The notes under the pieces were generated by a model. The model ran no database searches, was not told where the DNA came from, and saw nothing but the letters and a program-made list of their open reading frames with translations. Position numbers and translations under genes: made by a program. From UBA668 sp040081465 (GTDB taxonomy: Bacteria > Actinomycetota > Acidimicrobiia > Acidimicrobiales > Ilumatobacteraceae), in contig JBEBGL010000006.1 in NCBI GenBank assembly GCA_040081465.1, positions 51,741-115,740 on the forward strand: a stretch of 64,000 nucleotides of DNA, given 5' to 3'. Shown in pieces: positions 52,030 to 60,984 of the stretch. How positions within the stretch are numbered: position 1 is the stretch's first letter; each line of letters starts with the position of its first letter.

Positions 52030-52689
52030 TCACTTCACAAGGCGATAACCCGCTCCGCGAACCGTCTCGAGCACTCCGTCACCGATCTTGCGGCGCAGAT
52101 ACCGAATATAGACGTCGACAATGTTTGAACCCGGATCGAAGTCGTAGCCCCATACATGACTGAGTAGTTGCTCGCGGCTGAGTACCTGCCCAGGGTGGCG
52201 GAGGAAGGTCTCCAGAAGGGTGAATTCGCGGGCAGTCAGCTCGACCGATCGTTCGCCGACAGTGACGCGTCTTGTGCGCAGATCCAGCACGACGCCTCCG
52301 GAGGTCAGAATCGTCGGGGTCGGATCTCCAGAGTCACGAAGTCGGACACGCACGCGCGCGAGCAGCTCCTCGAAACGGAATGGCTTAGTCACATAGTCGT
52401 CCGCGCCACCCTCAAGTCCTAAGACAGTGGCCTCGACCGTGGAACGAGCAGTGAGGATGATCACCGGCATCCGTTCGCCGCGTTCACGAATCTGCCGCAA
52501 CACCTGTTGGCCATCGAGGCCCGGCAAACCGAGATCAAGAATGAGTAGATCGAAGTCGGCGTCACGCGCCATTTGGACTGCCAGTGGCCCGGTCTCTGCG
52601 ACCAGCGTGCTGAAGCCGTTCGAGCGCAGCCCCTTTTCTAGAAACGAAGTGATCCGTGTCTCGTCTTCGGCGATCAAAATGCGTGTCAT
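52030..52689 (-). CDS. OmpR/PhoB-type response regulator
   Basis: 219 residues. The receiver domain has the phospho-acceptor aspartate in LLILDLGLPG and the conserved lysine in YVTKPFRFEE. The DNA-binding winged helix shows VELTAREFTLLETFLRHPGQVLSREQLLSHVWG and the wing residues DVYIRYLRRKIG. It overlaps the kinase stop (ATGA). As an OmpR-type factor it should bind 10-11-bp direct repeats, and repeats of that spacing lie at three nearby gene starts, so they are its likely sites. Confidence 0.95.
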   Translation of the reverse strand: MTRILIAEDETRITSFLEKGLRSNGFSTLVAETGPLAVQMARDADFDLLILDLGLPGLDGQQVLRQIRERGERMPVIILTARSTVEATVLGLEGGADDYVTKPFRFEELLARVRVRLRDSGDPTPTILTSGGVVLDLRTRRVTVGERSVELTAREFTLLETFLRHPGQVLSREQLLSHVWGYDFDPGSNIVDVYIRYLRRKIGDGVLETVRGAGYRLVK

Positions 52690-54143
52690 TGGCTGACGTC
52701 CTCGTCTAGTTCGTCGAGATTGCTTTCTGTTATCGGAGAGAGAGTCGGTAACACGATCGTGAAGGTCGCGCCGTGGCCTGGCTCGCTGTCGAGTTCGACG
52801 CGACCGTGGTGGCCAAGCGCAACAGACCGCACGATCGCCAAGCCCAAGCCGGCACCATCAGACCGACGACGACCCGTCCGACCACGCGTGAAGCGTTCAA
52901 AGATCTGCTCGCGATCACGATGGTCGACGCCCGGGCCGGTGTCTCGTACCCAAAGGCGAACCTCGCCGCCGCCGGTACTGCTGCCCAGCCCGATCTCGGC
53001 ACCGATCGTTGTGTGTTCCACCGCGTTGCGGGCCAGGTTCAGCACCGCCTGCGTAAGTCGTTGCCGATCCGCGTGCACCAATCCCACGGCGCTGGCATCT
53101 AGACGCCAACGCCTGTCGCCCAACGCGCGCGCTTTGGCGAGAAGGTCAGCAGTCAGATCGGCGACCTCCAAGGAAGAAGGCTGAATGAAGTCGGGATGCT
53201 CAGCTTTGGCAAGAAGTAGCAGGTCGTCGACAATCCGAGCCATGCGGTCGAGTTCTTCCGTGACGAGCTCGATAGTGGCCCGTTGTTCCGCTGGCTCGCT
53301 CCCCATCAACTCAAGGTGACCGCGCACAATCGTGATTGGGGTTCGCAACTCGTGGCCGGCGTCATCGACAAAGGCGCGCTGGACCGCGAAGGACGCCGCC
53401 AACCGATCCAACATCTCGTTGAAGCGCTGCGCGAGGCGGGCGATCTCGTCGTTGCCCTCAACGGGGATTCGTTGTGAAAGATCTGCATCGCTGATCGCTT
53501 CTGCGGCGCGCGTCAGTTGACGAACTGGGCGCAGCAGCCTTCCGGCAACCGACCATGCAATACCCATCGCGCAAACCAAGACAGCTGCAGCCACCACCGC
53601 CGAGACGCGCACATGAGATTCGATCTCGTCGCGTTCACGCTCGACGAAGTTGACAACGACGAACACGCCCGTGGTGCGTTCTTCGAAAGTGAGGGGTACA
53701 GCTAGGTAGCGCGCTCTCCCCGCCTCAGTCGAAAGCCAGCCCCATTCACCAATGGTGAGCGCGCCCCAACGCGCTGCCAAGTCGGGGTAGTCGGCGAGGT
53801 CGATGGGGGCGGGACTTGAGCTGTAAGGAACACCGCGGACAAACGTGAAGTAGGCCTCACCAGAAGCCGGAAGATTGCGAGTAAGGAACGTGTCGAAGAC
53901 TGCGCGCACGTCGGCGCCGAACGGCTCGCCGGTTTCTGGGTCGTTGCCTTGGGCGAGCGCTTCCAACTCGTCGCGCTCTTGCTGCAACGACGTTTCGATC
54001 TCGGCGTTGAACTGGCTCAGCAAGACGGCGCGCTGCAGCACTAATCCGCCAAAGGTTGCGCCGGCGACGAGCACGGCGAAGAGGCCAAGCACTCTGCCGC
54101 GGAACCCAAGATGAAGTCGTCTACTAATCGGCTTCATCGCCAT
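52686..54143 (-). CDS. Membrane sensor histidine kinase
   Basis: 485 residues. Membrane helix at about 17-40, an extracytoplasmic region of about 140 residues, and a second helix at about 180-202. HAMP follows (AGRLLRPVRQLTRAAEAI), then the H-box with the phospho-histidine (VDDAGHELRTPIT) and ATPase motifs LNLARNAVEHTT (N), DTGPGV (G1) and GAGLGLAIV (G2). Its start overlaps the acidic protein gene by 20 bases. It should phosphorylate the adjacent regulator. The ligand is unknown; acidic neighbours hint at cation or envelope sensing. Confidence 0.95.
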   Translation of the reverse strand: MAMKPISRRLHLGFRGRVLGLFAVLVAGATFGGLVLQRAVLLSQFNAEIETSLQQERDELEALAQGNDPETGEPFGADVRAVFDTFLTRNLPASGEAYFTFVRGVPYSSSPAPIDLADYPDLAARWGALTIGEWGWLSTEAGRARYLAVPLTFEERTTGVFVVVNFVERERDEIESHVRVSAVVAAAVLVCAMGIAWSVAGRLLRPVRQLTRAAEAISDADLSQRIPVEGNDEIARLAQRFNEMLDRLAASFAVQRAFVDDAGHELRTPITIVRGHLELMGSEPAEQRATIELVTEELDRMARIVDDLLLLAKAEHPDFIQPSSLEVADLTADLLAKARALGDRRWRLDASAVGLVHADRQRLTQAVLNLARNAVEHTTIGAEIGLGSSTGGGEVRLWVRDTGPGVDHRDREQIFERFTRGRTGRRRSDGAGLGLAIVRSVALGHHGRVELDSEPGHGATFTIVLPTLSPITESNLDELDEDVSQ

Positions 54144-54534
54144 CGTCTGTGTCGTCGTCTACGTCGCCATCGTCATCGGTGCCGTCGACCACGAGATCGT
54201 CGCCAAGGTCATCGATGTCAACAACATCGTCGCCGTCATCGTCACCGCCGTCGTCGTCAGGATCCGTCACTGGAGTTGATGGCGGTGACGTTTGTGGGAT
54301 GCTTCCATCAGGTGGCAGTGTCTCCTGCGAACCCGGAATCGAAGTGTCTGCTTCGTTCTGGGGGAGGTCGAGTCGAATGGGATCCACTGGTCGACCACCG
54401 GGACCAGCGAAAACCCGGTTCGCTGCGTAGCCGACTCCCGCGCCAATCAGCACGATCACAACCACAGCCACCCCGCGCCCGATCCGCTTCACGCCCCAAG
54501 CATTGACTCGTGGCGTGCGCTTTAGATGAGACAT
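54124..54534 (-). CDS. Membrane-anchored Asp-rich protein
   Basis: 136 residues from ATG 54534. A membrane helix sits at about 21-38 (VAVVVIVLIGAGVGYAAN), then a Pro/Ser/Thr linker and a C-terminal tail almost wholly of Asp, Gly and Val (DDDGGDDDGDDVVDIDD and beyond). The tail would be outside, where it could bind divalent cations. It is the first gene of a run with the kinase (20-base overlap), regulator and phosphotransferase. A GTG at 54492 is a possible alternative start, which would leave site C upstream of the gene. Confidence 0.7.
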   Translation of the reverse strand: MSHLKRTPRVNAWGVKRIGRGVAVVVIVLIGAGVGYAANRVFAGPGGRPVDPIRLDLPQNEADTSIPGSQETLPPDGSIPQTSPPSTPVTDPDDDGGDDDGDDVVDIDDLGDDLVVDGTDDDGDVDDDTDDGDEAD

Positions 54535-54543
54535 GGATGAGAA
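54527..54543. promoter_or_regulatory. TGAGR 11-bp repeat, site C
   Basis: TGAGAC (54527) and TGAGAA (54538) are spaced exactly 11 bp, as in sites A and B. They lie at the start of the Asp-rich gene (which overlaps if ATG 54534 is right, upstream if GTG 54492 is right) and 46-62 bases before the divergent flavin oxidoreductase gene. Confidence 0.55.
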
Positions 54544-54588
54544 GTCTCTCATCTCAGCCGGCAACCGCGACCCGTAGAGTCCAGGGCC

Positions 54589-55866
54589 ATGAAAGCCACG
54601 GCCCGTTCGCGCACACAGTTCGGGGCATTTCTCGCCCCACATCACCCGACGGGTGAAAGCGCGACGTTGCAGTTCCAGCGCGATCTCGAGTTCGCTGCTC
54701 ACCTCGATCGGCTCGGTTACGACGAGTTGTGGGTAGGTGAGCACCACAGCACGGGCTGGGAAACGATCGCGAGCCCCGAGATGTTCCTGGCAGCGGCCGG
54801 GATGAACACGCACACCATTCGCTTGGGCACCGGCGTGGTCTCGCTCCCCTATCACCACCCGTTCAATGTTGCGCAACGGATCGTGCAACTTGATCACATG
54901 ACTCGTGGGCGCGCGATGTTCGGCAGTGGCCCAGGCGCGCTACCCAGCGATGCGCGCACGATGAACATCGACCCAATGTTGTTGCGCGATCGGCAAGACG
55001 AAGCGTTGGGCGTGATCATTCGGCTACTGCGTGGTGACGAACGATTCGACCACGACTGCGACTGGTTCACGCTGCGCGAGGCGGCCCTTCACATTCTGCC
55101 GATGCAAGAAAACATGCCGATGGTTACGGCAAGCAGCATCTCGCCCTCTGGAATGCAACTTGCGGGCAAGTACGGAATGGGCGTGCTCAGCATCGCCAGT
55201 ACTTCCACGGAAGGTTTGCAAGCACTCCCCACTCAATGGGGGTTCGCTGAAGAGTCCGCCGCCGCGCACGGACAAACCGTCGATCGCCGCAACTGGCGAG
55301 TGATGATGGCCTGGCACATCGCCGAAACTCGCGAGCAGGCGCGCGCCGAGGCGATGCATGGATTGCACCGATGGCACAACGACTACAACGTCGCAGTTCT
55401 CGGCCGACCCGGCGCGGTGCACGTCGACGATCCGCAGGTGTTGTTGGAACAGGTCGCCGAACGCGGTGCCGAAGGCGGAGGTGCCGCAGTCATCGGCACA
55501 CCCGACGATCTGATCCAGGCGATCCAACAATTGCAGCAAGTCACCGGCGGGATGGGTGTAGTGCTCGGCTTCGCGCACGATTGGGCGAACGTCGAGGCGA
55601 CGCGACGCAGTTGGGATCTGGTAGCGCGCTACGTCATTCCTGCCGTTAACGGAACCACGGCCGCGCAGCAGGCAAGCGCCGCTTACGTCGCCGCGCACAA
55701 GGGCGAACTAATCGCCGGCGCGACTGCGGCAGTGATGAGCAAGATCATGACCCACCAGGGTGCAACGGCAGCACTGGCCACAACCATGTCGCAGATGGCC
55801 GAGCGCGCCGCGAAGAACGAAAACGACCCGACATTCCGACCAGGCACCGGCCCCGCCGCTAGCTAG
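54589..55866 (+). CDS. LLM-class flavin-dependent oxidoreductase
   Basis: 425 residues of the luciferase-like monooxygenase fold. FGAFLAPHHPTGESATLQFQ and DELWVGEHHSTGWETIASPE match limonene- or alkane-monooxygenase-like members; GTGVVSLPYHHPFNVAQR and TRGRAMFGSGPGALPSDA form the FMN/F420 pocket. It may oxygenate a hydrophobic substrate with reduced flavin. ATG at 54589 follows the divergent site C region. Its stop overlaps the convergent zinc-ribbon gene by 4 bases. The real substrate is unknown. Confidence 0.9.
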   Translation: MKATARSRTQFGAFLAPHHPTGESATLQFQRDLEFAAHLDRLGYDELWVGEHHSTGWETIASPEMFLAAAGMNTHTIRLGTGVVSLPYHHPFNVAQRIVQLDHMTRGRAMFGSGPGALPSDARTMNIDPMLLRDRQDEALGVIIRLLRGDERFDHDCDWFTLREAALHILPMQENMPMVTASSISPSGMQLAGKYGMGVLSIASTSTEGLQALPTQWGFAEESAAAHGQTVDRRNWRVMMAWHIAETREQARAEAMHGLHRWHNDYNVAVLGRPGAVHVDDPQVLLEQVAERGAEGGGAAVIGTPDDLIQAIQQLQQVTGGMGVVLGFAHDWANVEATRRSWDLVARYVIPAVNGTTAAQQASAAYVAAHKGELIAGATAAVMSKIMTHQGATAALATTMSQMAERAAKNENDPTFRPGTGPAAS

Positions 55867-56063
55867 TCGTCCTTCTGCGCGACCGCGTTCGGCGTCACGT
55901 TCATCTTCGGAACGTACTCAGCGGCGGTCATGTCGCGACCAAGGCCCAGATACTTGGCGCGCAAGGCAACACAACACGGCTCACACGGCCCATAGAAGCG
56001 CTGACTCACTGATGATCCGCAACGTGGGCAATCGAACAATGCGGTCGCGTCCAGGTCAAGCAT
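55863..56063 (-). CDS. Small zinc-ribbon-like protein
   Basis: 66 residues. CPRCG and CEPCC pairs (FDCPRCGSSVSQRFYGPCEPCC) would hold one zinc ion. The rest is a short helical tail (LRAKYLGLGRDMTAAEYVPKM). ATG at 56063; a GTG at 56066 is in frame. The gene fits tightly between two flavin oxidoreductase genes and overlaps the first by 4 bases. I do not recognise a function; a nucleic-acid or protein adaptor is possible. Confidence 0.75.
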   Translation of the reverse strand: MLDLDATALFDCPRCGSSVSQRFYGPCEPCCVALRAKYLGLGRDMTAAEYVPKMNVTPNAVAQKDD

Positions 56064-56110
56064 CACTCACGCAGTGTGGCATGCCCTCTCGCTGGCGTAG
56101 CGTCTGATTC

Positions 56111-57094
56111 ATGGCAAATCCGAACATTCGCATGGGGTTGCAGATCCCGTCGTTCACTTACCCCGGGGTCTCGGCGGGCGATCTATTCGAACGCATCTCC
56201 GACATCGCAGCCACCGCCGAGGAGAGTGGTTTCGACAGCGTCTTCGTGATGGATCACTTCTACCAATTGCCAATGATTGGCCGGCCCGAAGAGAACATGT
56301 TCGAGGCCTACACGCTGTTGTCAGCACTCGCCGCCTGCACAGACACTGTTCGCCTCGGATGCATGGTCGGCGGCATGACGTATCGCAACCCGGCTGTGCT
56401 GGCAAAGACCGTCAGCTGCCTAGACGTCATTTCGAAGGGTCGCGCGATTTGGGGAATCGGTGCGGGCTGGTTCGAGAAGGAGCACGACGAGTACGGAATC
56501 GAGTTCGGTTCCTTCAGCGACCGCTTCGAGAAGTTGGAAGAGGGTTTGCAAATCGCGAAGAGCATGTTCGTCAACGACACGACGACGTTCGACGGCAAGT
56601 GGTTTCAAGTCAAGGATGCGCTCAATGTGCCAAAGCCAATTCAGGCCGGTGGCCCACCGGTGCTGATCGGCGGCAGCGGGGAACGCAAGACGCTGCGGAT
56701 GGTGGCGCAGTACGCAGACGCTTGCAACGTGTTCGGCGACGCCGAGCAGGTGCGCCACCTGATGGGCGTGCTCGACGAGCATTGCGAGCGCATTGGCCGC
56801 AACAAGGCCGACATCTGTCGCACGAAGTTGGCGACATTGTGTGTCGGACGCACGATGGAAGAGGCGCAGAAGAAGTTGAGTGCGCGTCTCGGTGGCGCAT
56901 CGATCGACAGCCTGCCCGCCGACATACAGGCGCGGGTGAAGGCGTTCATTGTTGGCGATGCTGACGAAGTAGGCGCCAATGTGCGAGCCCTTCTCGATGC
57001 AGGGCTCGACGGTGTCGTGTGCAACATGCCCGATGCGTTCGACCTCGAAGCCGTCGAGCTCGCCGGCTCTGCACTCTCGAAGGTGTTTGCCTAG
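56111..57094 (+). CDS. LLM-class F420/flavin-dependent oxidoreductase
   Basis: 327 residues. FTYPGVSAGDLFERISDIAATAEESGFDSVFVMDH, then VRLGCMVGGMTYRNPAVLAKTV and RAIWGIGAGWFEKEHDEYGIEFG, are typical of F420-dependent members, which reduce or oxidise a substrate with F420H2. It is separate in sequence from the LLM gene at 54589, with a zinc-ribbon gene between. ATG at 56111. F420 use is likely but not proven. Confidence 0.88.
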   Translation: MANPNIRMGLQIPSFTYPGVSAGDLFERISDIAATAEESGFDSVFVMDHFYQLPMIGRPEENMFEAYTLLSALAACTDTVRLGCMVGGMTYRNPAVLAKTVSCLDVISKGRAIWGIGAGWFEKEHDEYGIEFGSFSDRFEKLEEGLQIAKSMFVNDTTTFDGKWFQVKDALNVPKPIQAGGPPVLIGGSGERKTLRMVAQYADACNVFGDAEQVRHLMGVLDEHCERIGRNKADICRTKLATLCVGRTMEEAQKKLSARLGGASIDSLPADIQARVKAFIVGDADEVGANVRALLDAGLDGVVCNMPDAFDLEAVELAGSALSKVFA

Positions 57095-57571
57095 CTACAT
57101 CCCGCTCAGGATGCGTGCCTTCTGCTGCTCGAACTCGGCGTCGCTGAGAACACCCTGTTCTTTCAACTTGCCCAGCTTTGCGAGTTGGTCGAGCGGATCG
57201 GAGTTCAGATGATCGCCGAGCGCCTGATGAACGATCGTGCCGAGGTCGATGCTGTGGATCGACGACATCCCTGATTCCGAATCGATCATGATGCGTTCGT
57301 GGTCGGCGGGGTCGTAGATAACCGCCAGTTGGTTGCCCACGCTCGGAATCGCGAACTGCGAATACTGAAACGATTGACGAACTTGGAACGCGGGGCTGCC
57401 ATCAGGCGGCTGTACCTGCAGTGTCGTCTTCAGGATCGCCTTTGCCGCAGCGACGTTGGTGCGGCTCGTGATCGACATACCCCGTTTGGCAATCTCGACA
57501 ACTGTTGCTGAAGCTCTCACTCCGTTCTGGGCGAGATCCTTGCGCAGGCCGCGACCTGGTTTTCCGAACAT
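57095..57571 (-). CDS. SHOCT-domain protein
   Basis: 158 residues. The C-terminus is a SHOCT domain (LDQLAKLGKLKEQGVLSDAEFEQQKARIL). The N-terminal two-thirds form a beta-rich domain like those of DUF3592/SHOCT proteins (VRASATVVEIAKRG, QLAVIYDPADHERIMID). The role is unknown. ATG at 57571 has GGAG 7 bases upstream. Its stop lies directly against the F420-dependent gene's stop. Confidence 0.82.
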   Translation of the reverse strand: MFGKPGRGLRKDLAQNGVRASATVVEIAKRGMSITSRTNVAAAKAILKTTLQVQPPDGSPAFQVRQSFQYSQFAIPSVGNQLAVIYDPADHERIMIDSESGMSSIHSIDLGTIVHQALGDHLNSDPLDQLAKLGKLKEQGVLSDAEFEQQKARILSGM

Positions 57572-57655
57572 CAAAGTGCTCCATCGTTCGCGGGATCGAC
57601 CCGATGGACCACCCTACGCAGCGCGGGTGGCGGCTACGGCATAGCGTGGGAATGT

Positions 57656-59701
57656 ATGACGCTTATCGAAGGGGTCCCCGCGGCGCGAATTGTCAACGGC
57701 ACGTGCCACCACGACTGCCCCGATAGCTGTGGCTGGCAGGTAACCGTCACCGACGGCATTGCCGTGCAAATGCGCGGCAACCCCGCACATCCGTACAGCA
57801 AAGGCGAGTTGTGTCCGAAGGTGAACAAGTTTCTCGATCGCACGTACAGCAGCGACCGCGTGTTGCACCCACTGCGTCGAGTTGGTCCCAAGGGCTCTGG
57901 TGAGTTTGAACAGATCACTTGGGACGAAGCACTCGCCGAGATCGGTGATCGATTCAACGAGATTGTGCGCGAGCACGGTGCCGGCGCGATCCTCCCAGTC
58001 GTCAGCGCCGGTAATCAAAGCTTGCTTGCGCTCTCGTTCGGCCGACGTTTCTGGAACCACCTCGCGTCGGCGAAGACCACCGGTTCGCTATGCGGCGCCG
58101 TCGCGGGCAGCGGAACTAAGACCACTAACGGCACTGGTTTGGGCATCGACCCAAGCGATCTGGCGCACAGTCAGCTGATCATCCTGTGGGGTACAAACAC
58201 GCGGCTCACCAATCGTCACCTGTGGCCGTTCATCGAGACGGCGCGAGCCAACGGTGCACACGTGGTCGTGATCGATCCGTTGCGCACGATGACTGCAGAA
58301 TCAGCTGATTGGTTCCTGCAACCACTGCCCGGCACCGACGTCGCGCTGATGTTGGCGATGATGCACGTGCTGATCCGCGACGGCTTGGTCGACAACGAAT
58401 GGGTTACTGCGCACACGCTCGGCTTCGACGATCTGGCCGCGCACGTGGCCGAGTGGACGCCGGCTCGTGCCGCCGAGGTGTGCGGATTAGCGATCGCCGA
58501 CATCGAACGACTGGCGAATATGTACGGCACCATCCGGCCCGCCGTCATACGCACACTCGTTGGCGCCGAACACCATGAACACGGCGCAATGTTCTTCCGA
58601 ACACTCACCTGTCTGCCCGCACTAGTTGGTGCGTGGCGCGATCAAGGCGGCGGGTACGCACGTAGCGTCGGTATCTGGAACGAGCAGATCGTCGACGACG
58701 CAGCCCTCTCGCGGCCCGATCTGCGCGCAGGTCGCGATCGGCGCGGAGTCCCGATGGAGCTTCTCGGGAAAGCGCTCACCGACGACGCTTCGATCCGGGC
58801 GCTATGCATGATCGGCGTCAACGCGATGGTTTCGTTCCCCAACATCGAACTCGTTCGACAGGGTATGCAGCGCGACGATCTCCTCACTGTCGTGCACGAG
58901 CAGTTCATCACCGACACCGCTCGCTACGCCGACATCGTGTTGCCAGCCACGACACATTTGGAAGCAGTCGACGTGGTGTCGTCGTGGGGCCACATGTACA
59001 CCGGTTGGAACGAGCCTGCAATCGAGCCGTTGGGTGAATCAGTCAGCAACAGCGAACTTCATCGACGACTCGCAACGGCAATGGGATTCACCGAGTCATC
59101 GCTGTTCGACGACGACATCACCGCGTTGCGCGCCGCGCTGCCAACGATCGATGTCGATGAAATGCGCGCGCAGGGTTGGGTGAAGGTGCCATATCCCGAC
59201 GATGGCCGACCGTGGGCCGAGGGCGGTTTCCCAACAGCGTCGGGCAAAGTTGAACTGCGCTGCGATTCGTTGGCCGCGATCGGACAGCCAGTACTACCGA
59301 CATACACGGCGCCAACTGAGTGGGCTGGCGCAGAGCGCTTCCCCTACATGTTGCTGACTCCCAAGCAACACAACCGGTTCCTGAACAGCAGCTATTCGCA
59401 TTTGCCAAAGCACGGCCCGTTGGAGGGCACTCCAGTCGTCGAGGTGCACCCCGACGACGCCTCCGCAATGCAGTTGAGCGAAGGTCGCTGCGTGCGCGTG
59501 TGGAACGACCGCGGGGCCGTCGAGCTTCCAGTGAAGTTGAGCCAACGCGTCCGCCCCGGTGTCGTTTCGATTCCATGGGGCTGGTGGTCGTCTCAGCATG
59601 GGAGCGAGCAGGTAGCCAACTCGCTCACCAACGACGCGCAGACCGATTGGGGTGGAGGCGTGGCGTACTACGACACGATGGTCGCGGTCGCCCCTCTGTA
59701 A
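57656..59701 (+). CDS. Molybdopterin oxidoreductase (DMSO-reductase family)
   Basis: 681 residues. The [4Fe-4S] site CHHDCPDSC with a distant C in GELCPKV is near the start. Then come TTGSLCGAVAG (the molybdenum-ligand region), LIILWGTNTRLTNRHLW, VVIDPLRTMTAESADWFLQ and the C-terminal binding domain LLTPKQHNRFLNSSY. Without a signal peptide it is cytoplasmic. No partner iron-sulfur or membrane subunit is nearby, so it may act alone or with a distant partner. The substrate is unknown. ATG at 57656 is well placed. Confidence 0.9.
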   Translation: MTLIEGVPAARIVNGTCHHDCPDSCGWQVTVTDGIAVQMRGNPAHPYSKGELCPKVNKFLDRTYSSDRVLHPLRRVGPKGSGEFEQITWDEALAEIGDRFNEIVREHGAGAILPVVSAGNQSLLALSFGRRFWNHLASAKTTGSLCGAVAGSGTKTTNGTGLGIDPSDLAHSQLIILWGTNTRLTNRHLWPFIETARANGAHVVVIDPLRTMTAESADWFLQPLPGTDVALMLAMMHVLIRDGLVDNEWVTAHTLGFDDLAAHVAEWTPARAAEVCGLAIADIERLANMYGTIRPAVIRTLVGAEHHEHGAMFFRTLTCLPALVGAWRDQGGGYARSVGIWNEQIVDDAALSRPDLRAGRDRRGVPMELLGKALTDDASIRALCMIGVNAMVSFPNIELVRQGMQRDDLLTVVHEQFITDTARYADIVLPATTHLEAVDVVSSWGHMYTGWNEPAIEPLGESVSNSELHRRLATAMGFTESSLFDDDITALRAALPTIDVDEMRAQGWVKVPYPDDGRPWAEGGFPTASGKVELRCDSLAAIGQPVLPTYTAPTEWAGAERFPYMLLTPKQHNRFLNSSYSHLPKHGPLEGTPVVEVHPDDASAMQLSEGRCVRVWNDRGAVELPVKLSQRVRPGVVSIPWGWWSSQHGSEQVANSLTNDAQTDWGGGVAYYDTMVAVAPL

Positions 59702-59742
59702 CTCTCACCCCCTCGCTAAAGGGTCGGGGGTAGCCTTGCCGC

Positions 59743-60984
59743 ATGGCCGGCGAACTGATCTACGCATCACGAATCATGCGCCTGCCGCTGCTCGACGCCG
59801 ACGGCGCGGCCATTGGTCGCCTTGAGGACATCGTCGTCATCCCTGGCGCTCATGGCGGCGTCCCGCGTGTGCTTGGTTTCGTTGCGAGCAGCCAGCGCCG
59901 TCGCATTTTCGTCAACGCCGGACGCATTGCCGTTCTCGATAACGAAGGCGTTCGCTTGCGTAGTTGGGACGTCGATCTGAACCCATTCAAGCCACGCGCC
60001 GGCGAGTTGCTAGTTGGCCGCGACATCCTCAAGCGCAAAGTCGGTGACGAGTCCGTTAGCGACGTCGCGCTCCGGGAGGCAACCGACGGCAAGCAAACGT
60101 GGTGGGAACCCGCCAAAGTGCGAGTCGCGAGTCGACACGCGCTTGGTCGACGACCTGTCTATCGATTGATCGACATCGCGCAACAACCGTCACTGTTTCA
60201 ATCCGGCGATGCCACCCCAATGTCGGCGGAAGCAGCTCGGCTACGCGACATGCACCCCAGCGACGTTGCAGGCGTCGTGCGCGCACTTCCACTGCAACAG
60301 CGCAAGCAGTTGGCGGAAGCGATGGACGACGAGCGGCTTGCCGACCTGCTGGAAGAGTTGCCCGAGGTCGAGCAGTTGCGCATCATCGAAGGGCTCGATA
60401 TCGATCGCGTCGTCAGCGTGCTGGAAGAAATGGAATACGACGACCTTGCCGACCTACTAGTCGAAATGCCCGGCGAGCAGCGCACGCGCGTGCTCGACGC
60501 CATGGATGCAGAAGACGCCGACGTGATGCGCCGACTGTTGGCGTACGACGAAGGAACCGCCGGTGCGCTGATGACGCCCGACATCGTCATTCTTGGCGCC
60601 AACGCCACGGTTGCTGAAGCGCTCGCGCAGATTCGCGACCCAGATTGGCTAGTCAGCATCGCGGCTCAGGTGTTCGTCGTGCGACCACCGTTCAAGCCGC
60701 CGACGGGGCTCTACCTCGGTGTCGTGCACTTTCAGCGCCTGCTGCGCGAACCGCCATCTAAGCAACTTGGCCAATGCGTTAGCAAAGAACCGACGATCAC
60801 CCCGGAGATTCTCGAGCGCGAAGTTGCCGAGCGCTTGGCCAGCTACAACCTGCTGTCGGTCGGAGTTTGCGATGAGTCAGGGCGTTTGCTGGGCGCGATC
60901 ACGGTCGACGACGTTCTCGACCGCACACTTCCCACCGGTTGGCGCCAGCGCAGGCGGGTGAATGCAGCGGCGGTATCCCGATGA
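59743..60984 (+). CDS. MgtE-N/CBS domain protein with PRC-barrel-like start
   Basis: 413 residues. A PRC-barrel-like start (ASRIMRLPLLDADGAAIGRLEDIV) is followed by an MgtE N-terminal superhelix (VVRALPLQQRKQLAEAMDDE, ADLLEELPEVEQLRIIEGLD, LVEMPGEQRTRVLDAMD) and CBS-type sequence (GALMTPDIVILGANATV, GRLLGAITVDDVLDRTLP). The transport domain of MgtE is missing, so it likely senses magnesium or nucleotides for another protein. It overlaps the DUF1003 gene by ATGA, the same pair order as in mycobacteria. Confidence 0.9.
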   Translation: MAGELIYASRIMRLPLLDADGAAIGRLEDIVVIPGAHGGVPRVLGFVASSQRRRIFVNAGRIAVLDNEGVRLRSWDVDLNPFKPRAGELLVGRDILKRKVGDESVSDVALREATDGKQTWWEPAKVRVASRHALGRRPVYRLIDIAQQPSLFQSGDATPMSAEAARLRDMHPSDVAGVVRALPLQQRKQLAEAMDDERLADLLEELPEVEQLRIIEGLDIDRVVSVLEEMEYDDLADLLVEMPGEQRTRVLDAMDAEDADVMRRLLAYDEGTAGALMTPDIVILGANATVAEALAQIRDPDWLVSIAAQVFVVRPPFKPPTGLYLGVVHFQRLLREPPSKQLGQCVSKEPTITPEILEREVAERLASYNLLSVGVCDESGRLLGAITVDDVLDRTLPTGWRQRRRVNAAAVSR

